Source: Clitopilus passeckerianus (taxonomy: Eukaryota > Basidiomycota > Agaricomycetes > Agaricales > Entolomataceae). Taken from it: DNA of 64,000 bases. The translations under genes and the position numbers were made by a program. The DNA is taken from the NCBI GenBank assembly GCA_944990035.1, contig CALYLX010000112.1:1922001-1986000 (forward strand). Reading direction: 5' to 3'. Within the stretch, counting starts at the first letter, position 1; every line of letters begins with the position of its first letter. The notes under the pieces are model-generated. The model was given only the letters and a program-made list of their open reading frames with translations, made no database searches and had not been told where the DNA came from. Below, piece after piece: positions 40,103-50,680 of the stretch.

Positions 40103-41946
40103 ATGGCCACTACAAGAACAACTACTGCAGGGGCAGATATTGCTATGGACACCACCCGGGCCAGGTCTACGCTTCGACAAGGCGGATTACAAGCCTGGGA
40201 AAGGGAGCTCCTCAGCAGCCCGGAAGTGAAGAGGAAGGCAACAGTGGCACAGTTGTGTACGTCCCCAGCCTCTGTGAAGGAAGACCTTGGCTTCGAATGA
40301 TGAAAATTTACCGCAGATTTTCTCGATTACTACTTTCAAGCACTTGGGTACTTGGCTGGTCGCAAGGAGCGACGCTTAAGATTTGATCAGGATACTGCTT
40401 CCCGCCGTGTAGAAGGCCTCGAGTACACCAAGGAATTCAAGTCATATTGTGGCAGAGAACGGGTACTGCTACGACGACGTCGCACGAAGCTCAAGGTCGA
40501 CCAGTTTCATATAATCGCTCAAGTCGGTCAGGGTGGATATGGGGAAGTCTACCTCGCAAGAAAGCAAGAGACCGGGGAAGTCTGTGCATTGAAGAAAATG
40601 AGGAAGAAGACCCTACATAAGATGGATGAGGTGCGAATCTGCCTGTATACTCAACGTTTACTGACCTAGACTATAGATTAGGCACGTACTAGTTGAACGC
40701 GACATTTTGACCGCCACCAAAACCCCCTGGCTCGTTCGACTACTTTACGCGTTTCAAGACTCCGAGCACGTCTATCTAGCGATGGAGTACGTCCCGGGTG
40801 GTGACTTCAGGACCCTCTTGAATAACTCAGGGGTTTTGAAAGAAGAGCACGCTCGGTTTTATATCAGCGAAATGTTTGCTGCGGTTAACGAGCTGCACAA
40901 GCTGGGTTACATTCATCGAGATCTCAAACCGGAGGTATGTCTGTCTCTAGCGAACTAGGCTACAATCTAACAACAATTTTCCACAGAATTTCCTGGTCGA
41001 TGGTACTGGCCACGTCAAGCTCACGGATTTCGGCCTAGCGACAGGAGCGCTCAACCCGAAACGAATAGAATCCCTTAAAATCAAGGTCATCTTATGCGAC
41101 ACACCTCCCGAATCGATTTAACACACGCTTTTACAGCTTGACAAGGTCAAAGACAACCAGATAATTCAACGCTCAACCATGGAGCGTCGCTCGATCTATC
41201 GCTCGATCAGGAATGAGGAACCTCGCTACGCAGATTCCATCGTTGGATCCCCTGACTATATGGTCATTACCACGTCACTCTGCAACTGTTAACTACGGCT
41301 AACGCTTATAAAGGCTCCTGAAGTGCTTCGTGGCAAGCCTTACACCTACTCAGTTGATTACTGGTCACTGGGGTGCATCCTCTTCGAGTTTTTGGCTGGG
41401 TTCCCTCCTTTCACCGGCAGCAATCCAGAAGAAACATGGACCAATCTGAAGAACTGGACCAAGGTCCTGCGCCGGCCAGAGTACGACAAACCCGAAGATC
41501 TCATCTTCAACCTGTCTGATGTTGCATGGGATGCAATCACAAGGTCTGAAATCACCTTTCTATCAGAACTTTTCATTAGCTGACTTAGTCGCAGGCTTAT
41601 TGCTCACGCGAGCGTGAGGTTCTCCAACCTCTCTCAACTCAAGTCGCATCCGTTTTTCACCCGAGTCAAGTGGGACGATCTTCGTTCCGTTCGAGCCCCA
41701 TTCGTGCCAGTCCTGGATTCCGATACCGATACCGGCTATTATGACGATTTCACCTCCGCAGAGGATATGGCCAAATATGCCGAGGTCAAAGAGAAGCAAA
41801 TGAACGTGGAGAAGGTGCTGGAGAAGGAGGATCCACTCGATCGAGGAGTCTGGGTTGGATTCACGTTTGGGAAGAACGGTCCAGGTCCGAAGGCTAGCGG
41901 ACTCGCGAACCACTATGACGATGGAGCATTAGCGACAATTTTCTGA
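40103..41946 (+). CDS. DBF2: NDR/LATS-family Ser/Thr kinase, Dbf2/Sid2 type
   Basis: Seven exons: 40103-40256, 40317-40630, 40677-40934, 40987-41085, 41137-41262, 41314-41543, 41595-41946; 1533 nt, 510 codons plus stop. The N-terminal regulatory part ([20 protein letters not shown], split by intron 1) is the Mob1-binding region typical of Dbf2/Sid2. Kinase motifs: glycine loop [19 protein letters not shown] lysine, HRDLKPENFL, DFGLATG, the NDR-type insert between DFG and the activation loop, [14 protein letters not shown], and the hydrophobic motif GFTFGKNG near the C-terminus. In fungi this kinase with Mob1 acts in the septation initiation/mitotic exit network at spindle poles and the division site. 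The start is the first in-frame ATG; an additional upstream exon is possible because family members often have a longer N-terminus. Confidence 0.9.
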
Positions 41947-42447
41947 TTCACACCTTGAGCTGAAACGCCCTTAGAGAAATCTCTTATCAGATCCTTTCGT
42001 GTATACCCCTTCACATTCATTACATTCACGTCGGCATAGAAAGTGTCAAGCACCTATTCACGTATTTCGGAACAAGTTGTACAATTATGCCATGCCGAGG
42101 GAGCGAAGATACAGGACTATCATCTTGAATCACAACGGGCTTTTAGCAGAGGGAAAGTAAATATGTATCAAGTGTAAGTAAAGGTATGTTCAAGTAAAAG
42201 AAGTCCGTAAAAGACAAGTGTCCAATAATTCATGGCGAGTAGCTGATTAAACAGGGAACGAATGTAAGTAGTTGACATGAAAGGAACGTCGTTGAAAAGG
42301 CATGAGTAAGAACATAAAAAGGCTTCGTTTCCAGCGTAGCAAGACTTGAGGTATGAAGATGTCATAAGACTGCGCACAGAGTGAGTCCATTGCTTAGGGC
42401 ATAAACTTCCGTGTAGTCACAGAGAGGGTGGGTAAACGTGAGTTGGA
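41947..42447. other. Convergent 3' intergenic region
   Basis: About 500 bp between the stops of the NDR kinase (+) and the uncharacterised gene (-). I see no gene in it. Confidence 0.5.
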
Positions 42448-43390
42448 TCAGACTCTCCGTGCGGGAATGCGGATGATATGGCGATGATCAGGGATTCTTG
42501 CGTCCCACCCATATTCTCGTGCCAGCTGACAACCAGGCTGATTGTTAGCTTAAATCCGGCCAATATTGGGTTCCGCTCACCTTAGGTCGTTTCTCGAAAT
42601 CGCTGGCGGTGTAATCAGTAATCTCTGCCGATTTACGCTTCACTCGAAGCGTGATAGGTTCGAGCGTCTGCACCTCCTACATTCGCAAAAATTATGTTAG
42701 TACACCGTTCTGGCAATGGAGATAATCTAGCAAAGAACTCACGGGTGTCAAGGGTCCTGCGGAAGAGTCTGCCGTGGACGGGGACGAAAGGGGAGAGTCA
42801 TCTGAGTCCAACATCGACAAATCGTCGACCTTGATAGAGATGCCTTCCGACATGTATTGGTCGTAGATGGACCATTCTATCAGGGTGGCATCGATTGGGA
42901 CATCAGCGGGAACAGGAGGGTGCTGGATCTCTGCGGCACAGCCCGCGTCCTCGTCCATCGGGGTACTGATATCATCCCGAAGGGGGACGGGAGCTGAAGC
43001 CAGGCTGACGAAAGAGTAGGCGGATGCGGCAGAGAAGGCACTGGTAGTACCATTAGGAGTCGTCTTTGTCAACACGGTCGGGACAAGAGGTGACAGATGC
43101 GGGCGCTGGAGCGAAGTCGATGAAGTCAGGGAAATCACTGGAGAGCATGCTTGCTCAATGATTGGAAGAGGGATCGTGCTAACATGGCGGTGGTCGCAGG
43201 CTACGGCTTTCGCGACGTTGACGGTGAGGCCAAGCTTTTGAGCGCGAGTGCGGGCATGATGAGTGGGACTGTAGCTCTCGCGGATCTGTTCTGCAACACG
43301 TCTATAGTGGGAGTTGGCATCTCGGAGAATGCGTATTAGGTTGCGGACATGGTAGGACTGGAGAGGTGCAGAGTAAGATTGAGAAGACAT
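42448..43390 (-). CDS. Uncharacterised 277-aa protein
   Basis: Exons 43390-42743, 42676-42581 and 42537-42448 (minus), joined at GT..AG sites in phase 0; 834 nt. The N-terminal about 65 residues are basic and helical (VRNLIRILRDANSHYRRVAE, then THHARTRAQKLGLTVNVAKA). The middle is serine/threonine/proline-rich, and an acidic segment follows (DDLSMLDSDDSPLSSP). The end is basic. No signal peptide, membrane segment or recognisable catalytic motif. The coding call rests on an ATG, a long frame and clean splice sites. I do not recognise the family; a nuclear or regulatory protein would fit the composition, but that is a guess. Confidence 0.65.
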
Positions 43391-45835
43391 GATTACTCAA
43401 GCGTGCAGAAATGAGACGTGGATATGTCAAGATTGTGAGCTGGAAGCAGGAAGCAGGTCGTCGGGTCGTGAAGCACGCGCGGCGTGAATGATCCAAGAAC
43501 AAAAGAAAAGAGACTCAGACTCGGACTGTCAAGCAGTCGCGAACTATTAGACTCGGAAGATAGAAGATGAACGAGTGATGTTGGAACTCCAGCTCGGCGA
43601 CCGTGAGTTATTATATGAGACTGGCTCTAGGACCCACAGAAAGTCAGGTGCAGGTGATATTAACAATTACGAAACCAGGCAACCCTTTGTTCTTGTTCTT
43701 GGTAAGTTTAGTTTGCCCAAATCCGTCGATGCTTTTGTTCTTCCACTCGCTGCCTATTTGCCCCTTGGGGCTATACCATCCCGAATCCGAAGGATCCCCA
43801 ATTTGATTGCCGGACCCTTGGATGGATTCATGACAATTAGACGCCCGATGCTCGTCCCTCCAGTTTCCGTCCTTCTATCCAACGGTTCCACATACTAGGG
43901 GTTTTAACAGGTGCAACTCGAGAGCTTAGGCTCGTGTACCATCAATAAGACTTTGTTTATGCACTCGCGTCCCATTATAAGGGGCAATTCATAATTTCTA
44001 CGTCATCCACCCAGAAAGCATACTCGTACTCAGCCTCTGTAAATGAGTTGGCAATCCGTTTTCGTAGAATCCCCCGCAACGACTCCGTTCATCTCCCTGG
44101 ATAGAAACAAAGGAGTCCGTTCATGGTAAATGTGCACCCCACGATTGCGGCATTATATACATCCCTCTTTGATTTTCAGCCTGGCGACGGAACATTTCCA
44201 CGACATGTACGCAGCACGGACAGCAGCCGGATGAGATGAAGTCGCTCTTCCCTTCTCTCCTTCTACTCAAAAGCCGGCTGTTTGGCTTCTTGCGACTCGT
44301 AAACGTAGCCCCCAGACCTCCAAGACAGATAGGCGCTCAGATGCCACCTGGTAACTATGGTCCTGATCGTCGGTTTGCCCAAGTTTAGTAAAATATTTTC
44401 GCTTAGTTCCCCGACCTGACGGTGGCTTCTACGTCAAGAATACAAGTCCTACTTATTCAGTGTCTTCCTCGATGCCGTTGAGCAACGATTTGGTCCCTTC
44501 GTCGACAGGCACCGAGAAGTCGTAATACATTCGAGAGTCAACCCATTCGGGTCTGACATTCGTGGCCGACCTCGAGGTCAACGAAAGTCCAAAATGGTCC
44601 ATCTATCAGAAGGAATTCTACTCTTCAATATACAGCACAGCCTTGAATGTTTCGTTTGGGTGTACTTTTCTTGTAACGTATGGATCCATCTTTTTGTTTA
44701 TTTCGGAGCAAGCGCCTGCGTGGACCCACAACCGTCCATATCGGTCTACAATGGGCCAAGGGGCACCAACGCCATCCATCCTATCTTGTCGCACGCAATT
44801 AGCCGCCACATCCTATCATGGAGCTTTGATGCGTCGTCGCTGCCTCGTACGATATCGTGGTTGGACTCCTGTATCGTGTCGGGGGTGCCCTTCACGCCAA
44901 TTAGGTAGCTGCCATCTGCTCACTCTTCCCCACGAAGGTGTCGGTCCCTCCGACGCGGTAGCACATGGGGCGCTTGATGCGCTAATTGTGTCCCTTGCGC
45001 AGATATGGTAAACCCGACTACCGGCTAGTGTTATCAATCTGTGCACCCCTCATGGTTAAACCGGTAAAAACATCCAAGTGTAGGCGTCTATTGTATATTC
45101 TCCTCCCGACAACCATGGATTAGGGGCGAGCCTCGTTTTTCTACTTGCAGACCCATGCAGACGGAACAATCTGTTGTGCCCATTTTATTCACCTGGACGT
45201 AGCCGTTCGAATACTCTATTAGTCCCAATTGGTGGATGACTGTGGATCCCATATCGATGGGATCGCAGTTGTCTTGATGGGCCGGCAGGGGGGTATAGTA
45301 ATACCCACACTGTAAATTTATTTCTACAATGACAGCTCAGAATGGGCGTCCCATTATTCCCAGTGAGCCCAAGGGCTCTCAAGGGTATTTGTGGCTTTTT
45401 AGAGTACTTTAGAGATGTATTCTCTCATGTTAGCGGATCAAACGATGAGAAATATCCGCATGAGAATACCTAATAGAAGTTCCTCTCACGTTTGGACTTG
45501 GTTTGGATGAGAGTTTGCCTATCTGAAAATCCGGAAATGCGCCACGGCCCGACTGGCATACCCTCAATCGGGAGGAGTTCGCAGAGCGGTGTGTAAGACA
45601 AGTGCTCAGACCTCATCTTTAGCGAAGAAATTCTTCAACGTCGTCTCAAAAATCTTTGACCCTTGATAAACGCCTAACCAACATCCGAGCACTGGTGCTA
45701 GTCTGTCGGGCCTTCGGCACGAAATCCCTGCAATCTGCTCGTTAGCACGTGACATCAAAATTCACCTTGATCAAGAATTTCAGTGAGCTCAATCCAAGAC
45801 TCAATCTCGCGTCCTCTTCAAGGAATTCAGTCGCA
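43391..45835. other. 2.4 kb without a convincing gene
   Basis: The short plus frames at 43575-43898 and 44562-45011 have no family features. On the minus strand between about 44930 and 44460 there are coding-like blocks (TPDTIQESNHDIVRGSDDAS near 44870-44810; WVDSRMYYDFSVPVDEGTKS near 44555-44490, ending EEDTE and stop). They may be remnants of an eroded gene or exons I cannot connect. The last 300 bp before 45836 are promoter-like for RPA12. Confidence 0.35.
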
Positions 45836-46563
45836 ATGTCTACGGCCCCCAGAGCCCATAAGATAGGTAAACGATGCGAAGTTGTACGAACTCAATGACG
45901 ATCTCACCGTAGAAATTTACAGGGTCACTACTATTTTGCCCAACTTGTGGAACTCTGCTGAACCTACCAAAGGATGGTGAGGACACTGTGACTTGCGAGC
46001 AGTGCCAGCACGAGGAGCCAGCGTCTTGTAAGTGCTCCGTATACACCCTGAATATACCCTGTGCTCACCAATGGAATTATCGATCTTCTCTTCTGCCACT
46101 CTTCACATTCCTGTCCAACTCCCCGAATATCACCCGCTCAGCCTACGAGAACATAGAAATCATCACACATTCACACCCGGAAGCTTTTCCAAGTGCTTTG
46201 CACCAGAAACGAAAGACTCAAACGAAACGGCACGAAACGGGAGATCAGGGAACATGGGTGCGGTTCACTTTAGCCTGCTTGCGACCGCCTGCACCACGAC
46301 TAAACCGAACCCTCCAAACAGGTTTCTGAAAAATGCCCGTCATGCGGCCACATGGGCGCTTGGTCGAAAGAAAGACAGGTGTGTTGAGCATGCTCTCAGT
46401 CTAGACCTGTGTTGACTCGGCAACAATAGTTACGCAGTGCAGATGAAGGGTCCACAATCTTCTATACGGTGCGTGTTCAACAGGGCTTTACTTTTGATCC
46501 TTCCGACTTAGAAAACCCTGATAGTGCGGGAGCTGCAAGCATGGATGGCGTGTCAACAACTGA
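45836..46563 (+). CDS. RPA12: RNA polymerase I subunit A12.2 (Rpa12)
   Basis: Six short exons: 45836-45866, 45923-46027, 46142-46257, 46322-46378, 46430-46468, 46525-46563; 387 nt, 128 aa, close to the family's about 120-125. The N-terminal zinc ribbon is FCPTCGTLLNLPKD ... CEQCQHEEPA. The TFIIS-like C-terminal ribbon is EKCPSCGHMGAWSKERQLRS, ADEGSTIFYT, then CGSCKHGWRVNN and stop. The acidic DE pair in the SADEGST hairpin, needed for RNA cleavage, is present. The protein stimulates transcript cleavage and termination by Pol I in the nucleolus. Each junction has a GT..AG intron of 51-114 bp, and the frame closes only with all five introns removed. It converges on OST5, with 56 bp between the two stops. 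Confidence 0.93.
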
Positions 46564-46619
46564 TCGTCTTTTCGATATGTTCTTCGTCGCCGGGACTGGG
46601 TATATTTTGGATCTATATA

Positions 46620-46987
46620 TTACACGTTTACCCCAGCCGAGCAGAACAACGCCACGACACCGAACCCTCCAAGGATGCTTGCTAGCGATGCAACTGCAGT
46701 TTCGCGGATGGGAAGCGCGGTTTTGGGGAGGCTGTGAATCGTATCAGATATGTACGGTAGCAGGCAGGGATGTAGATTAACTCACGTTGAAAAGTAGAAT
46801 GCTAGTGCAAACGTGGAGGCCAGGAGGATGAAAGCCAGGTACGGCAAAAGCTCCACCGAAATTGCGGGTGAAAACGGTGGAAGCGATGCGTGAAGCGTCT
46901 ACGCCATTGGCGCCAGGGAGTTTAGTATTGTCATGAGGAGCTTTGACTTGATATGATACGTACCTTGACGCTGGCGTAGGAGCTCAT
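46620..46987 (-). CDS. OST5: Oligosaccharyltransferase subunit, Ost5/TMEM258 family
   Basis: Three small exons on the minus strand: 46987-46964, 46898-46786, 46731-46620; 249 nt, 82 aa, the normal size of this family (about 80-86). The protein begins MSSYASVK, then has a first membrane helix VELLPYLAFILLASTFALAF, a short loop FSTLPKTALPIRETA, and a second helix ending ILGGFGVVALFCSAGVNV, which matches the conserved G-F-G-V and terminal V-G-x-x-V pattern of Ost5/TMEM258. The family stabilises the OST complex for N-glycosylation in the ER membrane. The gene is divergent from YOP1 (170 bp between the start codons) and convergent with RPA12. Identification rests on size, two-helix topology and the C-terminal signature. 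Confidence 0.85.
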
Positions 46988-47157
46988 GGTCGAGGAAAGG
47001 GTGGAGAAAGATTCACGTGATCGGTGACGAACAGGTTGTTCACACGTGTCTGTGCGCAATATCAAGAGCAAGCTCGCCTGACGACGTTTTTTTCACATCT
47101 TCACGACCACACGACCTCCCCCACTCAACGAACCACCTTCTGTAACTTTAGCACACA
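46988..47157. promoter_or_regulatory. 170-bp bidirectional promoter OST5/YOP1
   Basis: The only DNA between the divergent start codons of two ER-membrane protein genes. CACGTGATC (about 47013-47021) is a CACGTG E-box-like site. No TATA box is evident. Confidence 0.5.
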
Positions 47158-47810
47158 ATGTCTGCCCAACAAAAGGTTCAGCAACACCCAGTATACCTTC
47201 AAGCACAGAATACTGTCCAACAGTACCACGCGCAGCTCGACAAGGAGGTTAGTTTCGTCATTAACACCGTTTCCGACATTGTCCATTAAAACATGTCATG
47301 CAGCTTTCCAAGTATCCTGCCTTGAACAGATTTGAGCAGAACACTCAAGTCCCCAAGACTTACGCCGTTATCGGCGTTTCTGCTCTCTTTGCTATCCTCT
47401 TGGCCTTCAACCCCCTCGCCTCTCCCGTCTCCAACCTCGTTGGATGGCTCTTCCCGGCCTACCTCTCCTTCAGGGCAATCGAGTCACCTTCTCCCCAGGA
47501 CGATATTCAGTGGCTCACCTATTGGGTTGTGTTCGGCTTCTTCAACTTCATTGAAAGCTTCGCCCTCCGTCTAGTTCTCTACTACGTCCCATGGTACTTC
47601 GCTTTCAAGACCGCATTCATTGTCTGGCTCCAGCTCCCCGCTTTCCGAGTATGTTGCATTCAAGTCACACCGAATTCTTACTGATCCAATCCAATTTTAC
47701 AGGGTGCTCAAGTTACCTACAACACCGTGCTCAAGCCTGTGCTTGCCAACATCAACAAGCAATCCACAGCTGTTGCACCCACTACCTCCACCCACGAGCA
47801 CGCTGAGTGA
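47158..47810 (+). CDS. YOP1: Yop1, ER-shaping protein (REEP5/DP1 family)
   Basis: Three exons: 47158-47247, 47304-47648, 47703-47810; 543 nt, 180 aa, the same size as yeast Yop1. The N-terminal amphipathic part (SKYPALNRFEQNTQVPKTYA) leads into two long membrane hairpins: GVSALFAILLAFNPLASPVS and the TB2/DP1/HVA22 core, with GWLFPAYLSFRAIESPSPQD, DIQWLTYWVVFGFFNFIESF and YYVPWYFAFKTAFIVWLQLP. The end is GAQVTYNTVLKPVL, a family signature. Yop1 with reticulons bends ER membranes into tubules. The ATG is 11 bp into a short leader preceded by CACACA. Confidence 0.95.
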
Positions 47811-48273
47811 GCGTACTCATGCCGCCTGAACTCCCCTATCTGAGTTCTCTCCGCTCTTGCTGCGACGGACGTTTTCCTGGGTTCACCATTTATAGACCTT
47901 TCCTTCGTTCCTACTTTCTATGCCTCTTAGTTTGTGCTTGTCCTGTACCGTGTCGGCTACTTTGGGCTCTCATTCTTCCCCTAATAATCTAATCGCGTCT
48001 ACGATATTTCACGCATACTATACAAGCAGTCGTTAGCCGTGAATCAACCAATTGTGACGTTTTCAGTGCAAGTGACGTGTGGTATGGAAGAAAATGATGT
48101 AATTTGCCTGTTATGGGTACACCACCAACACTGCCCCAATATACCACCTTATCCTCATTGATATTCCCTGATAACATGTATCGTGCAGTCCCAAGATATT
48201 ATAGAGTACATCCAACACATGAATGATAAATATACAGTGATGCGAGGTATTGGTGCCCAAAATGTCCTAATGC
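47811..48273. other. Convergent 3' region YOP1/Aurora
   Basis: 463 bp holding the 3' ends of both genes. No further gene is seen. Confidence 0.6.
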
Positions 48274-49797
48274 TCATGCCTCCGTGCTCCCTCGTGTGCT
48301 GCTTTTTGACCGATATTTCATGATCCAAGGATGGGTCAGCACTTGGGTAAGAGGTAACCTTTTCTCCGGCTCGTATTGAAGTAGCTGGTGGGCATCGGCA
48401 TGTCGGCATAAGAACCATCTGAATATGGGATAGGGCTCACCTTTGCGATGAGGTCCTTCACATCCTCGGAGAGGGTAGCAGGGAACCTCAAGTCGACTTT
48501 AGCAATTCGTCGATAGGTGTCTGCAAGGTGAGGTTAGAACGAGGAGATCCTTCCATCGAAGCGGAGTCACTCGGAGTCACTCACTAGAGACGCTATCACG
48601 ATCCTCAAAAGGCGGATTGCCGATCAAGAATTCATATGTCAGGACTCCGAGAGCCCAATAATCAACCTTCTCACTGTGTACCTTGCCCTCGACCATCTCC
48701 GGCGGAAGGTAATCGAGGGTACCACAAAGTGTCATTCGCCGGTTGCCGGGAGCATGTACGCTCCATCCAAAGTCACCAATCTTGAGTTCCCCATTAATCC
48801 CGAGAAGCAGATTCTCAGGTTTGATGTCGCGGTGGATAACATGCTTGCTATGAAGATACGACAGGGCATCTGCCATCTGGTCGATATAGCGAGATGCTCG
48901 TTTCTCGCTGAAGCATCCATACTTGCTGAGTTGCTTGTAAAGCTCCCCCTTGCCCGCAAACTCGAGCATGAGGAATATCCGCTTCGAGTCATGGAAGTAG
49001 CCGTAGAGGCGGAGGATATTAGGATGTCGAAGATTCTGCTGGATCTCGATTTCGCGACGGATTTGCTTCTCGACCTTCGATTGTACGATTTCGGATTTGT
49101 AGAGCGTTTTGAGAGCAAGGATATACTTGGGTTCAGTTTTCGTGCGGACCATATAGACGCGCCCGAATTTTCCTTTACCCAGTGGCCTTCCCATATCAAA
49201 ATCACTCAGGTGCCACTCACGGGTAGGTGATTTCCTGAGAATTGGTGTCAGGTCGACGAAACGAATGCCGTAAGGACCTGGCCTACCTCGATGTACTCGA
49301 GTCCAGAGCAAGCTCTCTGGCAGCATCGCCAGTCAAGACCTCGCCACGCTTTTCGTTCTCCAGTTCTAAGCCGCCGTCATATTTGCCTATGTCTATTGAA
49401 GGCTGAGCAGGGGCAGACGTGTTTGTAGGCGAAGGTTGCCTAGAGCCCTCGGCATTGGCAGCATGTCTAAGGGACGAGGGAGGATGCGCAGGTTTTGAGA
49501 AAGGGTTGGGTGCAGAGAATTTTGATAGGAGCTTTGCTACGTTGGTCTGGCTTGGCTGTTTCGAGTGAAGAGGCCGCGTACTTGAAGAGGAGGAGGTTGC
49601 TTTGGTCGTTCCGTTTGAGTTGAGCTCCAGAGCTGCGATTTGTCTTGTTACGGCACCTATGGTTGCCATTTTCTCTTGTAGACCTTTGAGTAGGATCACT
49701 TGAGTACAGCTGCAGAATCCGTGGAATACGAGCACACGCGAAGAGGTTACCGCACTCACGTTGTCGAACAGCGAACTCGAACTTCGATCACGTCCAT
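48274..49797 (-). CDS. Aurora kinase (Ipl1/Ark1 type)
   Basis: Five exons on the minus strand: 49797-49760, 49709-49287, 49234-48585, 48520-48441, 48384-48274; 1302 nt, 433 aa. The long low-complexity N-terminus includes [20 protein letters not shown] and [18 protein letters not shown]. The kinase domain starts [20 protein letters not shown]; then [11 protein letters not shown] (Lys), [52 protein letters not shown] (activation loop with the Aurora-type [15 protein letters not shown]; the Thr is present) and [19 protein letters not shown]. It ends with [20 protein letters not shown]. It is the catalytic subunit of the chromosomal passenger complex, controlling kinetochore attachment. The first exon is the least certain; translation could instead start at ATG 49669. 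Confidence 0.92.
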
Positions 49798-50680
49798 AAG
49801 GATGCTGAGCCACGTGACCGACTACAGCATCTCCTTTTGTCGCACCGAGTCGCTTTTCTCAGGCGAAGAGATTCTCAAGCTAAAGCCTCCAGCCGTCATC
49901 TGCATAATGAACGGAGCATCTTTTCATCCAGCTCTTCGCTTGTGAAGATGTTTGAAAATCGTGAAAATGGTCTCTCAGGTGCTGCCCAGGTACTCGGATC
50001 TTAGCCAGAAGCGACGCTGCTCTCACACAACCTAATACACGGCCAGTGGCGAACGCCCTCACAGGATATGTGAAACCGTTCCAGAGCATTGAAACTGGTA
50101 GGATGCAGACCAAGCCTGCCATTTATGTAGCCTCCAGGCTAGAGCCTATTTCCGTGCCTCCTGGATATTGGCTGAATTTAGGCAGTAATCTGATCTGCCG
50201 GTTGCTTGATCTGATTTTATATTTTTTTTGATCCCATGCCATTACTAGGTTCCCAAACATAAGAACGTTTATCATATGCTCTATCGTGGCATCTCCTCTA
50301 GCTATCATAAGTGAGTGGGGTCAGATGAGGCGCGACCCACAATGCGCAATAGAAGTTTTACTGACATCGAATGCTCCCCGCCTCAGAATCAACCCCAGCG
50401 GACTCGGCGTGCCTTATCTATATAGGATTTACCTCCGACTAGTCGATATCTCGCGACCAGGATTCCGTACACCTCCTAACGCCGTAGGTCAAATTAGTCT
50501 CCCGAACCCTTTAGGGTGATCAGGTGGCTTTGCGACCCATCAAAGGTTTTATTCTCAAGTCGTCAAGTTCGCTTCTCACATTGCTTCCACATCCCCACCC
50601 CCACGTTGAAGCAACCTCTGTGTAACCGAGTCTAATACATTGCGTTCATTGAACGCACATTCTTCGGTTTTTCCTTGACG
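49798..50680. other. Divergent intergenic region, Aurora / UNC93-like
   Basis: About 880 bp between divergent start codons; holds both promoters. No supported coding sequence. Confidence 0.55.
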
